This document shows, one piece after another, positions 7,186 through 13,232 of a stretch of DNA of 13,418 nt (position 1 is its first letter; each line of letters starts with the position of its first letter). Source of the DNA: an uncultured Eubacteriales bacterium (GTDB lineage Bacteria; Bacillota; Clostridia; Christensenellales; Aristaeellaceae). A program made the translations under genes and the position numbers. Location: assembly GCA_944353735.1 (NCBI GenBank), contig CALVPU010000146.1:1-13418 (forward strand), given 5' to 3'. Under the pieces are notes generated by a model that was not told where the DNA came from, made no database searches, and saw nothing but the letters and a program-made list of their open reading frames with translations.

Positions 7186-7203
7186 CATGCCGCCGGCGGC
7201 ATG
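7186..7203. repeat. Perfect 18-bp palindrome upstream of spoIIIAA
   Basis: CATGCCGCCGGCGGCATG reads identically on both strands. It lies between the divergent glgB and spoIIIA promoters, and its right end overlaps the -35 element of the proposed sigma-E promoter. It could be a repressor operator or, in RNA, a hairpin. No known operator is recognised. It is too far from glgB, and on the wrong side, to be that gene's terminator. Confidence 0.7.
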
Positions 7204-7227
7204 TTGCGCCGGAACAAGCCATAGGAT
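7198..7227 (+). promoter_or_regulatory. Candidate sigma-E promoter of the spoIIIA operon
   Basis: GGCATGTT (7198-7205) matches the sigma-E -35 consensus GKMATATT at 7 of 8 positions. CATAGGAT (7220-7227) matches the -10 consensus CATACAMT at 6 of 8, and the spacing is the usual 14 bp. In Bacillus subtilis spoIIIA is transcribed in the mother cell by sigma-E and repressed by SpoIIID. A partial SpoIIID-like box (CGGAACAAGC, 7210-7219) lies in the spacer, but it misses both leading A/T positions and may be chance. Confidence 0.55.
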
Positions 7228-7253
7228 TCTTTCAGACGGATGGAGGTGATCGC

Positions 7254-8117
7254 TTGGTCATGCGGGAACTGTCCGGCATGCTGCCCGCCGTCGTGACGGA
7301 CGCGATTGCGCAGGAGGGCGAGGCGCTGACGGAGATCCGGCTGCGCCCGGGGTGCAGGGTGCGGCTCGTCAGCGGTCGGAAGGACCGCTTTTGCGGCGCG
7401 CCGCTTGCGGCGGAAGACTTTCGCCGCCTGCTCGGCGCGATGATGGAGCACAGCTACTATGCCCGCGAGGAGGAACTGGCGCAGGGATACTTTACGATGC
7501 GCAACGGCTGCCGCGTCGGCGTCTGCGGGGCGTACGCGCCCAGTCCGGGCGGCGGGCTGGTGATGCGCGCGATCGGTTCGGCGTGCATTCGTGTTGCCCG
7601 CGAGGTGCGCGGCTGCGCGACGCCACTGGTCGAGCGCATGCTTGCGCTCGGCGCGAAGGGCACAATACTGCTCTCGCGTCCGGGAATGGGCAAGACAACC
7701 CTGCTGCGCGACGCCGCGCGTCTGCTGTCCGCGAGCGGGCTGACGGTGGGCATTGCCGACGAGCGGCATGAACTCGCCGCCTGCCGCGACGGCGTGCCGA
7801 CGCTCGACGTAGGCGAGCGCAGCGACGTCGCCGATGGCTGCCCGAAGCATCTGGCGATGGAGCGGTTGGTGCGGTCGATGGCGCCGGACGTGATCGTCAC
7901 CGACGAGATCGGCAATGCCCGCGACGCGGAAGTATTGCGCGAAACGGCGCGGCAGGGCGTGGCGCTGCTCGCCTCGGCGCACGCGGCGGGATTTGACGAC
8001 CTGCGGCGCGGCATGCTCGGTGCGCTGACCGACGGCGGCGTTTTTTCGCTCGCCGTGCTGCTCGAGGGCGCGCCCGGACGCATTGCCGAGATGCGCGCGC
8101 TCAGCGCCGCGGCATGA
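7254..8117 (+). CDS. spoIIIAA: Stage III sporulation protein AA, mother-cell ATPase
   Basis: SpoIIIAA is the ATPase of the SpoIIIA-SpoIIQ channel, related to type II/IV secretion motors, and acts on the mother-cell face of the outer forespore membrane. The protein has 287 residues. The N-terminal part (EIRLRPG, 27-33; EELAQGYFTMRNGCRVGVCG, 73-92) is followed by a Walker A segment SRPGMGKTT (141-149), in which Ser replaces the first Gly. Next come ADERHELA (168-175), GVPTLDVGERSDVADGCPK (180-198) and Walker B VIVTDEIG (213-220). SAHAAGF near 241-247 is the family's HA segment. The start is a TTG at 7254: GGAGGTGAT at 7242-7250 gives 7 nt spacing, while the ATG at 7260 would be 13 nt away. Its stop overlaps the spoIIIAB start (ATGA). 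A candidate sigma-E promoter lies upstream. Confidence 0.96.
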   Translation: MVMRELSGMLPAVVTDAIAQEGEALTEIRLRPGCRVRLVSGRKDRFCGAPLAAEDFRRLLGAMMEHSYYAREEELAQGYFTMRNGCRVGVCGAYAPSPGGGLVMRAIGSACIRVAREVRGCATPLVERMLALGAKGTILLSRPGMGKTTLLRDAARLLSASGLTVGIADERHELAACRDGVPTLDVGERSDVADGCPKHLAMERLVRSMAPDVIVTDEIGNARDAEVLRETARQGVALLASAHAAGFDDLRRGMLGALTDGGVFSLAVLLEGAPGRIAEMRALSAAA

Positions 8118-8620
8118 CGCTGCGTCTGGCGCTGGCGGCGGTGATCGTCGCCGCGTGCGGACTGTGCGGCGCGGCGCTGGCGCGCGCGGAAGAACGGCGC
8201 TGGCGAATGCTGCAGGATACGGTAAGCGGCTTAAAGCGGCTGCGCGTGCAGATCGTCCACCTGCGGGAACCGCTTGCGCGCGCGCTGAAGCAGTCCGGCG
8301 CGCAACTGCTCGCCGCGACGGCGGAGCACTTAGACGGCGCGCCTTGTGCGGCGGAGGCATGGCGGCAAACGTGGTCGGTCGCCGGTTCGCGCGGCGGCGC
8401 GGGCGACTGCCTGTCGGCGCAGGATGTGCAGGCGCTCGAGCGGCTGTTCGACCGCCTCGGCGAGAGCGGCTGCGCGGATCAGGACGCGGCCATTCGCGCA
8501 TGTGCGGCGGAACTCGAGGAAGCGGCGGAGAACGCGCGGCAGCGCGCCATGGCGACGAACCGGCTGTACACGTCGCTGGGACTGCTGCTCGGCCTGGCGC
8601 TGGCGGTGCTGGTGGTCTAG
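8114..8620 (+). CDS. spoIIIAB: Stage III sporulation protein AB
   Basis: SpoIIIAB resembles the cytoplasmic domain of GspF-type inner-membrane platform proteins and belongs to the base of the SpoIIIA channel. The protein has 168 residues, close to the 171 of Bacillus subtilis. It has an N-terminal membrane helix (about 4-23), a charged helical middle (ERRWRMLQDTVSGLKRLRVQ at 27-46, then an acidic helix AACAAELEEAAENARQ before the end) and a C-terminal membrane helix (about 152-168) in the LYTSLGLLLGLALAVLVV segment. The N- and C-terminal layout and the LYTSLGLLLG ending are typical of the family. The ATG overlaps the spoIIIAA stop by the ATGA arrangement, so translation is coupled. Identity rests on layout, context and weak motif match rather than on catalytic residues. 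Confidence 0.92.
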   Translation: MTLRLALAAVIVAACGLCGAALARAEERRWRMLQDTVSGLKRLRVQIVHLREPLARALKQSGAQLLAATAEHLDGAPCAAEAWRQTWSVAGSRGGAGDCLSAQDVQALERLFDRLGESGCADQDAAIRACAAELEEAAENARQRAMATNRLYTSLGLLLGLALAVLVV

Positions 8621-8657
8621 AGCGGCGGAGCGTGCGGCCTGTCCGAAAGGAGGTCCT

Positions 8658-8852
8658 ATGGACATCGATATCCTCTTTCGCATCGCCGCAATCGGCATAT
8701 TGGTCACGGTGATCGCGCAGATTCTCACCCGCGCGGGGCGCGAAGACATGGCAATGCTGGCGACGTTGTCCGGACTGGTCGTCGTGCTGGTGATGGTCGT
8801 GAACATGATCGCGGAACTGTTCGCTTCCATTCGCGCGATGTTTTCGCTCTGA
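8658..8852 (+). CDS. spoIIIAC: Stage III sporulation protein AC
   Basis: This small membrane protein of the SpoIIIA channel base has 64 residues, close to the usual 65-70. It has two hydrophobic segments (about 9-23 and 33-51) joined by a short polar loop AGREDMA, and the start MDIDILFRIAAIGILV is characteristic. The ATG at 8658 follows a strong AAAGGAGGT (8646-8654). It sits 37 nt after spoIIIAB and 3 nt before spoIIIAD. SpoIIIAC and AD are thought to work as a pair in the membrane. Confidence 0.95.
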   Translation: MDIDILFRIAAIGILVTVIAQILTRAGREDMAMLATLSGLVVVLVMVVNMIAELFASIRAMFSL

Positions 8853-8855
8853 GCG

Positions 8856-9248
8856 ATGGCGGAGACGGCGGTCCGCATCGTTGTGCTCTGTCTGGCGGCG
8901 GCGATGGTCTGCGCTTCGCTGCGCGCTCAGCGACCGGAAATGGCGACGGCGATCTCGCTGGCGGTCGGCGTGGCGGCGCTGCTGATGACGAGCGACGCGA
9001 TTGCCGCCATGTCGGGCGGTTTTCATCAGTTTCTGCAGATGGCGGCGCTTGAGGGAGAACGCGCGGAGATCATCCTGCGCGCTGCGGGCATCGCGATCAT
9101 TTCTGAACTGGGGGTGCAGATATGCTGCGACGCGGGGGAAACGGCGCTCGCCGGGCGGATTCGTCTGGCGGCGCGCATCGCGATGCTCGGCATGGCGATG
9201 CCGCTGGTTGCCGAAATCGCCGACGCCGTGACATCGGTGCTCGGCTGA
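8856..9248 (+). CDS. spoIIIAD: Stage III sporulation protein AD
   Basis: This integral membrane partner of SpoIIIAC has 130 residues, the normal family length. Hydrophobic segments are seen at about 5-22, 30-50 and at the end (about 107-127). The middle carries the conserved-looking run IILRAAGIAIISELGVQICCDAGETALAGRI, whose SELG...CCDAGE pattern is typical of SpoIIIAD. The ATG lies 3 nt after the spoIIIAC stop and has no clear ribosome site of its own, so expression probably depends on translational coupling. The next gene begins about 100 nt downstream, which is unusually far for this operon. Confidence 0.95.
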   Translation: MAETAVRIVVLCLAAAMVCASLRAQRPEMATAISLAVGVAALLMTSDAIAAMSGGFHQFLQMAALEGERAEIILRAAGIAIISELGVQICCDAGETALAGRIRLAARIAMLGMAMPLVAEIADAVTSVLG

Positions 9249-9349
9249 GCGCCCGCTGCGCGCTTGCGCGTCTTCACTTCAAGATGCGCCGCGACCGGTT
9301 GGCGCAGCTTCCGCGTCCTTCAGGCGATTGTAGGCGTTTCCGGTGCGGG

Positions 9350-10471
9350 ATGCGGTTGCGGCGCATGGGCGCGGCGTTCGGCGCCGCGCTGCTTCTCGCG
9401 CTGCTCTTTGCACCCGCCGCATGTGCCGAGGCGGAACAGGCGATCCTCGATGCGCTGGAGCTGGACGAGTTGGCGCGCGTGGGCGAGGAAGCCGGTCTGG
9501 ATGTGCGCGCGACGGTCGCGGAACTGCTGCGCGGCGAGCAGGCGCTTCCAGACGCGCTGGGCATGCTTCTGGACGGCGCGCTTTCCTCGCTGCTGGATGG
9601 ATTTCGAACGGTTGCGCCGGCGCTTGCCGTGCCCATGGCGGCGTCGCTGGCGACGCGCGTTGCCCTGCCCGACGGCGCTTCGGTGCAGCGGACTGTGCGC
9701 TTCGTCTGCCGGATTTCCGCGGCGGGCGCGCTCGTCGCCGCCTACGCTCAGCTCGCCGAGGCGGCACAGTCGCTGATGTCGGCGGCGGCGCGCTGTTCCG
9801 ATGCGCTGGCGCCGGCGATGATCGCCGCAGTCGCGCTTTCCGGCGCGGAAACCACTGCCGCTGCGCTGACGCCGATGACCGCCGTCTGCGCCGACCTCAT
9901 CCAGCCGTTGTTCGCTCGATGGGGCATCGCGCTCGCCGGCGCCGCAGCGGGTGTCGCCATTGCCGGCAACCTCTCGCCGAGCATCCGCCTCAAGCGCCTC
10001 CACGGACTGCTGCGCCAGGTGCTGCAGTGGGGCGCGGGGACGGTGTTGGCGGCGTTCTTCGCCGCGCTGAACATTCAGGGACGCCTCGGCGCTGGGCGCG
10101 ATTCGGTCGCCGCGCGCACGGCGCGATACGCCATCGAAAGCCTCGTGCCCGTGATCGGCGGCAATGTTTCCGACTCCCTGGATTCGCTGCTGTCGACGGC
10201 ATTTGCCGTCAAGGGCGCGCTGGGTGCGACGGGATTGGCGCTGCTGATCGTCATTTCCGCAGCGCCGGTACTGCGCGTCGCACTGACGTCGCTGGCGCTC
10301 AAGCTGATGTCCGCCATCTCAGAGCCCCTCGGCGACGACGGCATGACGGCGATGACGGCGCAGTTCGCCGACGCGGCGGAGATGCTGCTGGTCGCCTGCG
10401 TGGCGGCGTTGCTGCTGTGCGCGATGCTGACGGGCAGCTGCATGAGCGCGGCGGAAAACGTCGTGCGCTGA
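9350..10471 (+). CDS. spoIIIAE: Stage III sporulation protein AE
   Basis: This is the large polytopic membrane protein of the SpoIIIA channel. From the ATG at 9350 it has 373 residues, slightly under the roughly 400 of Bacillus subtilis. It opens with a signal-like segment (MRLRRMGAAFGAALLLALLF, ending in Ala-Cys-Ala), then a soluble stretch and several hydrophobic helices. The family hallmark RYAIESLVPVIGGNVSDSLD is present, followed by VKGALGATGLALL. The start is uncertain: the frame is open far upstream, an ATG at 9284 adds an unlikely Arg-rich leader, and an ATG at 9365 is also possible. None has a clear ribosome site. The signal-like N-terminus favours 9350. The gene ends at 10471, with the ribosome site of the next gene starting in its stop codon. 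Confidence 0.93.
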   Translation: MRLRRMGAAFGAALLLALLFAPAACAEAEQAILDALELDELARVGEEAGLDVRATVAELLRGEQALPDALGMLLDGALSSLLDGFRTVAPALAVPMAASLATRVALPDGASVQRTVRFVCRISAAGALVAAYAQLAEAAQSLMSAAARCSDALAPAMIAAVALSGAETTAAALTPMTAVCADLIQPLFARWGIALAGAAAGVAIAGNLSPSIRLKRLHGLLRQVLQWGAGTVLAAFFAALNIQGRLGAGRDSVAARTARYAIESLVPVIGGNVSDSLDSLLSTAFAVKGALGATGLALLIVISAAPVLRVALTSLALKLMSAISEPLGDDGMTAMTAQFADAAEMLLVACVAALLLCAMLTGSCMSAAENVVR

Positions 10472-10482
10472 GGAGGGAAGGC

Positions 10483-10665
10483 ATGGGAGTTGAATGGCTG
10501 GGGCAGTCCGTGCGCGCAATCGCCGCGGTCAGCGTGATCGCCGCCGTCGTCGAGTGCGCCGCCGAAGACGGCGAGCGCTCGGACGGATTCCGGCTGGTCT
10601 GCGGTGCGGCGGTCGCGGCGGCGGTCGTGCGCATGGCGGCGGTCGCGGCGCAGAACTTCTTCTGA
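10483..10665 (+). CDS. spoIIIAF: Short SpoIIIAF-like protein, ring-building domain absent
   Basis: Position between spoIIIAE and spoIIIAG and the sequence identify this as SpoIIIAF, but it has only 60 residues against about 206 in Bacillus subtilis. It keeps the N-terminal start MGVEWLGQSVRAIAAVSVIA and a second hydrophobic segment (about 39-56), matching the two membrane helices of SpoIIIAF joined by a polar stretch ECAAEDGERSDGF. The whole extracytoplasmic ring-building domain is missing. Only 34 nt separate its stop from spoIIIAG, and I see no remnant of the lost domain there, so a simple frameshift does not explain it. Translation is well supported: GGAGG at 10472-10476, 6 nt spacing, ATG at 10483. 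An alternative is an unrelated small membrane protein that replaced SpoIIIAF. Confidence 0.75.
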   Translation: MGVEWLGQSVRAIAAVSVIAAVVECAAEDGERSDGFRLVCGAAVAAAVVRMAAVAAQNFF

Positions 10666-10699
10666 GCGGCGGACACGGATACGGAAGGATTGTTCCGGA

Positions 10700-11029
10700 A
10701 TGAAGAAGATCTTGGACAGGCTGCGCGGCGCGCGCTGGATCGAGCTGCTGCTGGCGATTGCCGCGGCGGCGATCCTGCTGCTGCAGCTGATGGACGGCAG
10801 CGGCGGCAGCGATCTGGAGCGGCGGCTGGCGTCGATCCTCTCGTCGGTCGAGGGCGTGGGCGGCGTGGAGGTCATGGTAGTCGAAGGAGAGGACGGTGCG
10901 GTGGAAGGCGTGCTGGTGGTCGCCGACGGCGCCGACGACGCGGGCACCTGCCTGCGCATCCAGTACGCCGTGCAGACGCTACTGGGCGTGGAAGCTGCCA
11001 GCGTGGAGGTCGTCCGCCGGGCGGGATAG
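10700..11029 (+). CDS. spoIIIAG: Compact SpoIIIAG, single membrane helix plus minimal ring-building domain
   Basis: SpoIIIAG forms the large ring of the feeding-tube channel in the intermembrane space. Here it has 109 residues against about 229 in Bacillus subtilis. A short basic cytoplasmic N-terminus is followed by a membrane helix (about 13-31), a Gly/Ser linker and a ring-building motif: helix DLERRLASILSSVEGVG (38-54), strand VEVMVV (56-61), strand EGVLVVADGADD (69-80), helix CLRIQYAVQTLL (84-95) and final strand ASVEVV (100-105). In B. subtilis dozens of residues interrupt the motif between the first and second strands; here only about seven residues (62-68) remain. The ATG at 10700 has a modest GGAAGGA (10683-10689) 10 nt upstream. 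The stop at 11027-11029 overlaps the ribosome site of spoIIIAH. Confidence 0.9.
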   Translation: MKKILDRLRGARWIELLLAIAAAAILLLQLMDGSGGSDLERRLASILSSVEGVGGVEVMVVEGEDGAVEGVLVVADGADDAGTCLRIQYAVQTLLGVEAASVEVVRRAG

Positions 11030-11041
11030 GAGGGAAAAGCC

Positions 11042-11530
11042 ATGAAGCGAAAGCTGATCGCATGCGCGGTCGCCGCGGCACTGGCGTTGGGCGCGCTTGC
11101 CGGATACGCGCTGGGAAGGCACACGGCAAGTGAAGCGCAGACGGCGTTGGCGCCGGCGGCTTCGGGGCCTTCGGGGCCTTCGGCGGATTCGATCGAACAG
11201 TTTCGCACCGAGCGCGAGCAGCTCAGGCAGATGCAGCTGAGCCAGCTCAATGAGATTGTCTACGGCGAGGGCACGACCGAAGCACTCGCCGCGCAGGCAC
11301 GCCAGCGCCAACTCGAACTGATGGCGTGGGCGGAGCAGGAACAGACGATCGAGACCGTGCTCCGCGCGCGCGGCTTTACGGACGCGCTGGTTACCATCCA
11401 CACTTCATCGGTCAACGTGCTGGTGCGCGCCGACGCGCTCACGCGCGAACAGTCGGCGGTCATTTTGGAACTCGTGATGCGAGAAACGGGCGTTTCGGGC
11501 GGAAATGTGAAAATCATCCCCGTAAATTGA
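11042..11530 (+). CDS. spoIIIAH: Stage III sporulation protein AH
   Basis: SpoIIIAH spans the outer forespore membrane and binds forespore SpoIIQ across the intermembrane space. The protein has 162 residues, shorter than the 218 of Bacillus subtilis. It has a basic start, one membrane helix (about 5-25), a linker with two SGP repeats (41-46), the helix FRTEREQLRQMQLSQLNEIV (54-73) and a ring-building, YscJ/FliF-like domain (about 95-162). That domain reads TIETVLRARGFTDALVTIH, then VNVLVRADALTREQSAVILE and a final VKIIPV. The conserved RE..R helix and the RGF.DALV.I stretch are family hallmarks. GGAGG at 11029-11033 with 8 nt spacing fixes the ATG at 11042. It is the last gene of the sporulation operon; no terminator is seen after it and a new promoter begins 10 nt downstream. 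Confidence 0.95.
   Translation: MKRKLIACAVAAALALGALAGYALGRHTASEAQTALAPAASGPSGPSADSIEQFRTEREQLRQMQLSQLNEIVYGEGTTEALAAQARQRQLELMAWAEQEQTIETVLRARGFTDALVTIHTSSVNVLVRADALTREQSAVILELVMRETGVSGGNVKIIPVN
11161..11184 (+). repeat. Short tandem 9-bp repeat in spoIIIAH
   Basis: TTCGGGGCC is repeated perfectly at 11161-11169 and 11170-11178 and partly again at 11179. It encodes a Ser-Gly-Pro linker between the membrane helix and the soluble domain. It is a likely slippage site that changes linker length in steps of three residues without breaking the frame. Confidence 0.75.
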
Positions 11531-11540
11531 CGCAAAGTAT

Positions 11541-11569
11541 TTGCACTCAGGCCAAATATCTGGTATAAT
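11541..11569 (+). promoter_or_regulatory. Strong extended -10 sigma-A promoter of the asp23 gene
   Basis: TTGCAC (11541-11546) and a perfect TATAAT (11564-11569) are separated by 17 bp. The bases TGG just before the -10 box (11561-11563) make an extended -10. It lies 10 nt after the spoIIIAH stop, so asp23, amaP and probably nusB are expressed in growing cells independently of the sporulation operon. Confidence 0.87.
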
Positions 11570-11594
11570 AGGTTTGGAAAAGGAGGTTCGCACT

Positions 11595-12230
11595 ATGAAC
11601 GAGAATTATCCGTCGGATGTCAAGCTGGATGAAAATCCGGACGGCACCGTATCGTTTGCAACGGATGTCGTCGCCACCATCGCCGGTCTGGCGGCGACGG
11701 AGGTCGAAGGCGTGTCGAGCATGAGCTCGCCGTCGTCCGGCCTTGCCGATATGTTCTCCCGCCGCAGCACGCGCAACTTCACCAAGGGCGTGCGCGTCGA
11801 CTTGGACGGCAATACGGTCACGGTCGACGTCACGATCGTCGTCGAGTACGGTTCGCCCGTACCGGACGTAGCCCGCGGCATTCAGGAGAACGTCAAGAAG
11901 GCGATCGAGACGATGAGCGGCCTGACGGTGCACTCCGTGGACGTGCACGTCTCCGGCGTCAGTTTCGAGCGCGAACAGCGCGCCGCCAAGGAGCTGGACG
12001 AGCAGCAGAAGAAGATGCTCGAGCAGACCGACAGCGCTGCGACGCAGTCCGAGGAGCAGGAGCCTGCCGCCGGCGCGGCTCCGGAAGCAGACGAGGCGCC
12101 CGTGGAAGCGGACGAGGATTTGGACGGCGTGCTCGACGAGGATCTGGAGGACGACCTGCTGGACGAAGAGGATGCGCCAGCGGACGAGGCGGCGGAAGCG
12201 GAAGAAGCGGCGGACGATCGCGCACGCTGA
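11595..12230 (+). CDS. Asp23/Gls24 family envelope stress protein with long acidic tail
   Basis: This is an Asp23-family protein, a cytoplasmic protein that in Staphylococcus gathers at the membrane through its anchor AmaP. The protein has 211 residues. The Asp23 domain covers about 18-125, with GTVSFATDVVATIAGLAATE, the EGV segment, RVDLDGNTVTVDVTIVVEYG and VARGIQENVKKAIETMSGL. After it a charged segment (125-145) leads into a strongly acidic tail (about 150-211) rich in Asp, Glu and Ala, with DEDLDGVLDEDLEDDLLDEE. The usual family length in Clostridia is about 110-150, so the tail is extra. GGAGG (11582-11586, 8 nt spacing) fixes the ATG at 11595, although the frame is open back to 11541. 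The amaP gene follows after 126 nt. Confidence 0.93.
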   Translation: MNENYPSDVKLDENPDGTVSFATDVVATIAGLAATEVEGVSSMSSPSSGLADMFSRRSTRNFTKGVRVDLDGNTVTVDVTIVVEYGSPVPDVARGIQENVKKAIETMSGLTVHSVDVHVSGVSFEREQRAAKELDEQQKKMLEQTDSAATQSEEQEPAAGAAPEADEAPVEADEDLDGVLDEDLEDDLLDEEDAPADEAAEAEEAADDRAR

Positions 12231-12244
12231 CGGCGCGGCTGCGT

Positions 12245-12280
12245 CAGGGACCTGCGGACCGCGTGTTCGTCAGGTCCTTG
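12245..12280 (+). other. Hairpin between asp23 and amaP
   Basis: CAGGGACCTG (12245-12254) and CAGGTCCTTG (12271-12280) pair over 10 positions with one G-T wobble around a 16-nt loop. No T-run follows, so it is not a clear terminator. It may be a processing or partial stop signal that sets the ratio of the two proteins. The rest of the 126-nt gap holds only the amaP ribosome site. Confidence 0.5.
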
Positions 12281-12356
12281 CGTGCATGCGCGGATTGCGC
12301 AGAACGGGACGCCGGCGGGACGGCGCGGATGAGCGCATACATAAGGAGGAATCGTT

Positions 12357-13226
12357 GTGAAGGTGAATCTGGGCAAGCGGATTATCCTGTTCTTCCACTG
12401 GTTGATCTCGGTGATCCTGCTCCTGTGCGTCGCGTTTTCCGCCATTCCGCAGTGGCTCGCAGCGCTGTTGGGACATGAGCTTTCGCATACGCTGTTTATC
12501 GTGTTCGCCATCGCCTACGCGCTGCTCTGCGCGGCGACCGCATGGGTGATTTTCCAGCGCGGACCGCGTCGCGCCGAGCGCGGATTCATCACGGTGGATT
12601 CCTCTGACGCCGGTCGCGTGCGCATTGCGGTCAGCGCGGTCGAGCAGATGGTCAAGCAGGCCGTGCGCTCGGTCGACGGCATTTCCGAGATGAAGATCGC
12701 CATTTCCGGCGAGGATGATGCCCTCGCCATCGTCGTCAACGTCGTGCTCCTGAGCGGGACGCACGTGCCGACGGTGACGATGAACATGCAGCGCGCCATT
12801 CGTCAGTTCATCGAGGCGAACTGCGGCGTGTCGGTTCAGTCCGTGTCGATCAATATCCAGTCGGTGGCGCTGCCTGCCGAACCGGGCAGCCGAAAGGGAC
12901 GCCGCTTCTCCTCACCTGCGGGCGCACAGCCTGTGGATGCTGAGCCGATTGTGCCGGCAACCGCTGCTGAACCGGAACCGCCGGCAGCCGACGAACCGGC
13001 GATGTCCGACGAACCGGAGATTCCGCAGGCGTCTGAACCGGAATCTGTTCAGCTGGATTTGAGCGCGGATGGCGAATCCGAGGACGCGCTGGTTGACGAC
13101 GCCGCGGATTACGTGCCCGCAGAACCCGAGGCGAGCGAAGCGCCCGCGGGGCTTGGATACGACCCGGATCCGGAGAACTGGCAGCCGGAACCGGCACGGG
13201 AAAACGAGGACGAGGATAAGGCATAG
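12357..13226 (+). CDS. amaP: AmaP-like alkaline shock response membrane anchor protein
   Basis: AmaP is a membrane protein that anchors Asp23-type proteins to the cytoplasmic membrane. The protein has 289 residues. It has two membrane helices at about 8-29 and 44-66, a diverged Asp23-like domain at about 78-172 (FITVDSSDAGRVRIAVSAVE; MVKQAVRSVDGISEMKIAIS; VTMNMQRAIRQFIEANCGV; VQSVSINIQSVAL) and then a long Pro-, Ala- and acid-rich tail (173-289), probably disordered. The tail contains DEP and SEPE-like repeats and ends in ENEDEDKA. It is longer than the usual AmaP of about 180-200 residues. The start is a GTG at 12357, with AAGGAGGA (12343-12350) at 7 nt spacing. Its position right after an Asp23 gene supports the partner role. 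Confidence 0.9.
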   Translation: MKVNLGKRIILFFHWLISVILLLCVAFSAIPQWLAALLGHELSHTLFIVFAIAYALLCAATAWVIFQRGPRRAERGFITVDSSDAGRVRIAVSAVEQMVKQAVRSVDGISEMKIAISGEDDALAIVVNVVLLSGTHVPTVTMNMQRAIRQFIEANCGVSVQSVSINIQSVALPAEPGSRKGRRFSSPAGAQPVDAEPIVPATAAEPEPPAADEPAMSDEPEIPQASEPESVQLDLSADGESEDALVDDAADYVPAEPEASEAPAGLGYDPDPENWQPEPARENEDEDKA

Positions 13227-13232
13227 CAGATG

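Noticed and set aside
8856..8858. Possible missing ribosome site as a sign that spoIIIAD is broken
   Set aside because: The gene is full length and begins 3 nt after spoIIIAC, so translational coupling explains it.
7077..9026. A 649-residue open frame on the minus strand
   Set aside because: It runs antisense through spoIIIAA-AD and is Arg/Pro-rich low-complexity sequence with no recognisable domain; the opposite strand holds clear sporulation genes.
9122..9349. Extension of spoIIIAE upstream to 9122 or 9284
   Set aside because: The extra residues are Arg/Gly-rich, overlap spoIIIAD or precede a normal signal-like start, and have no ribosome site.
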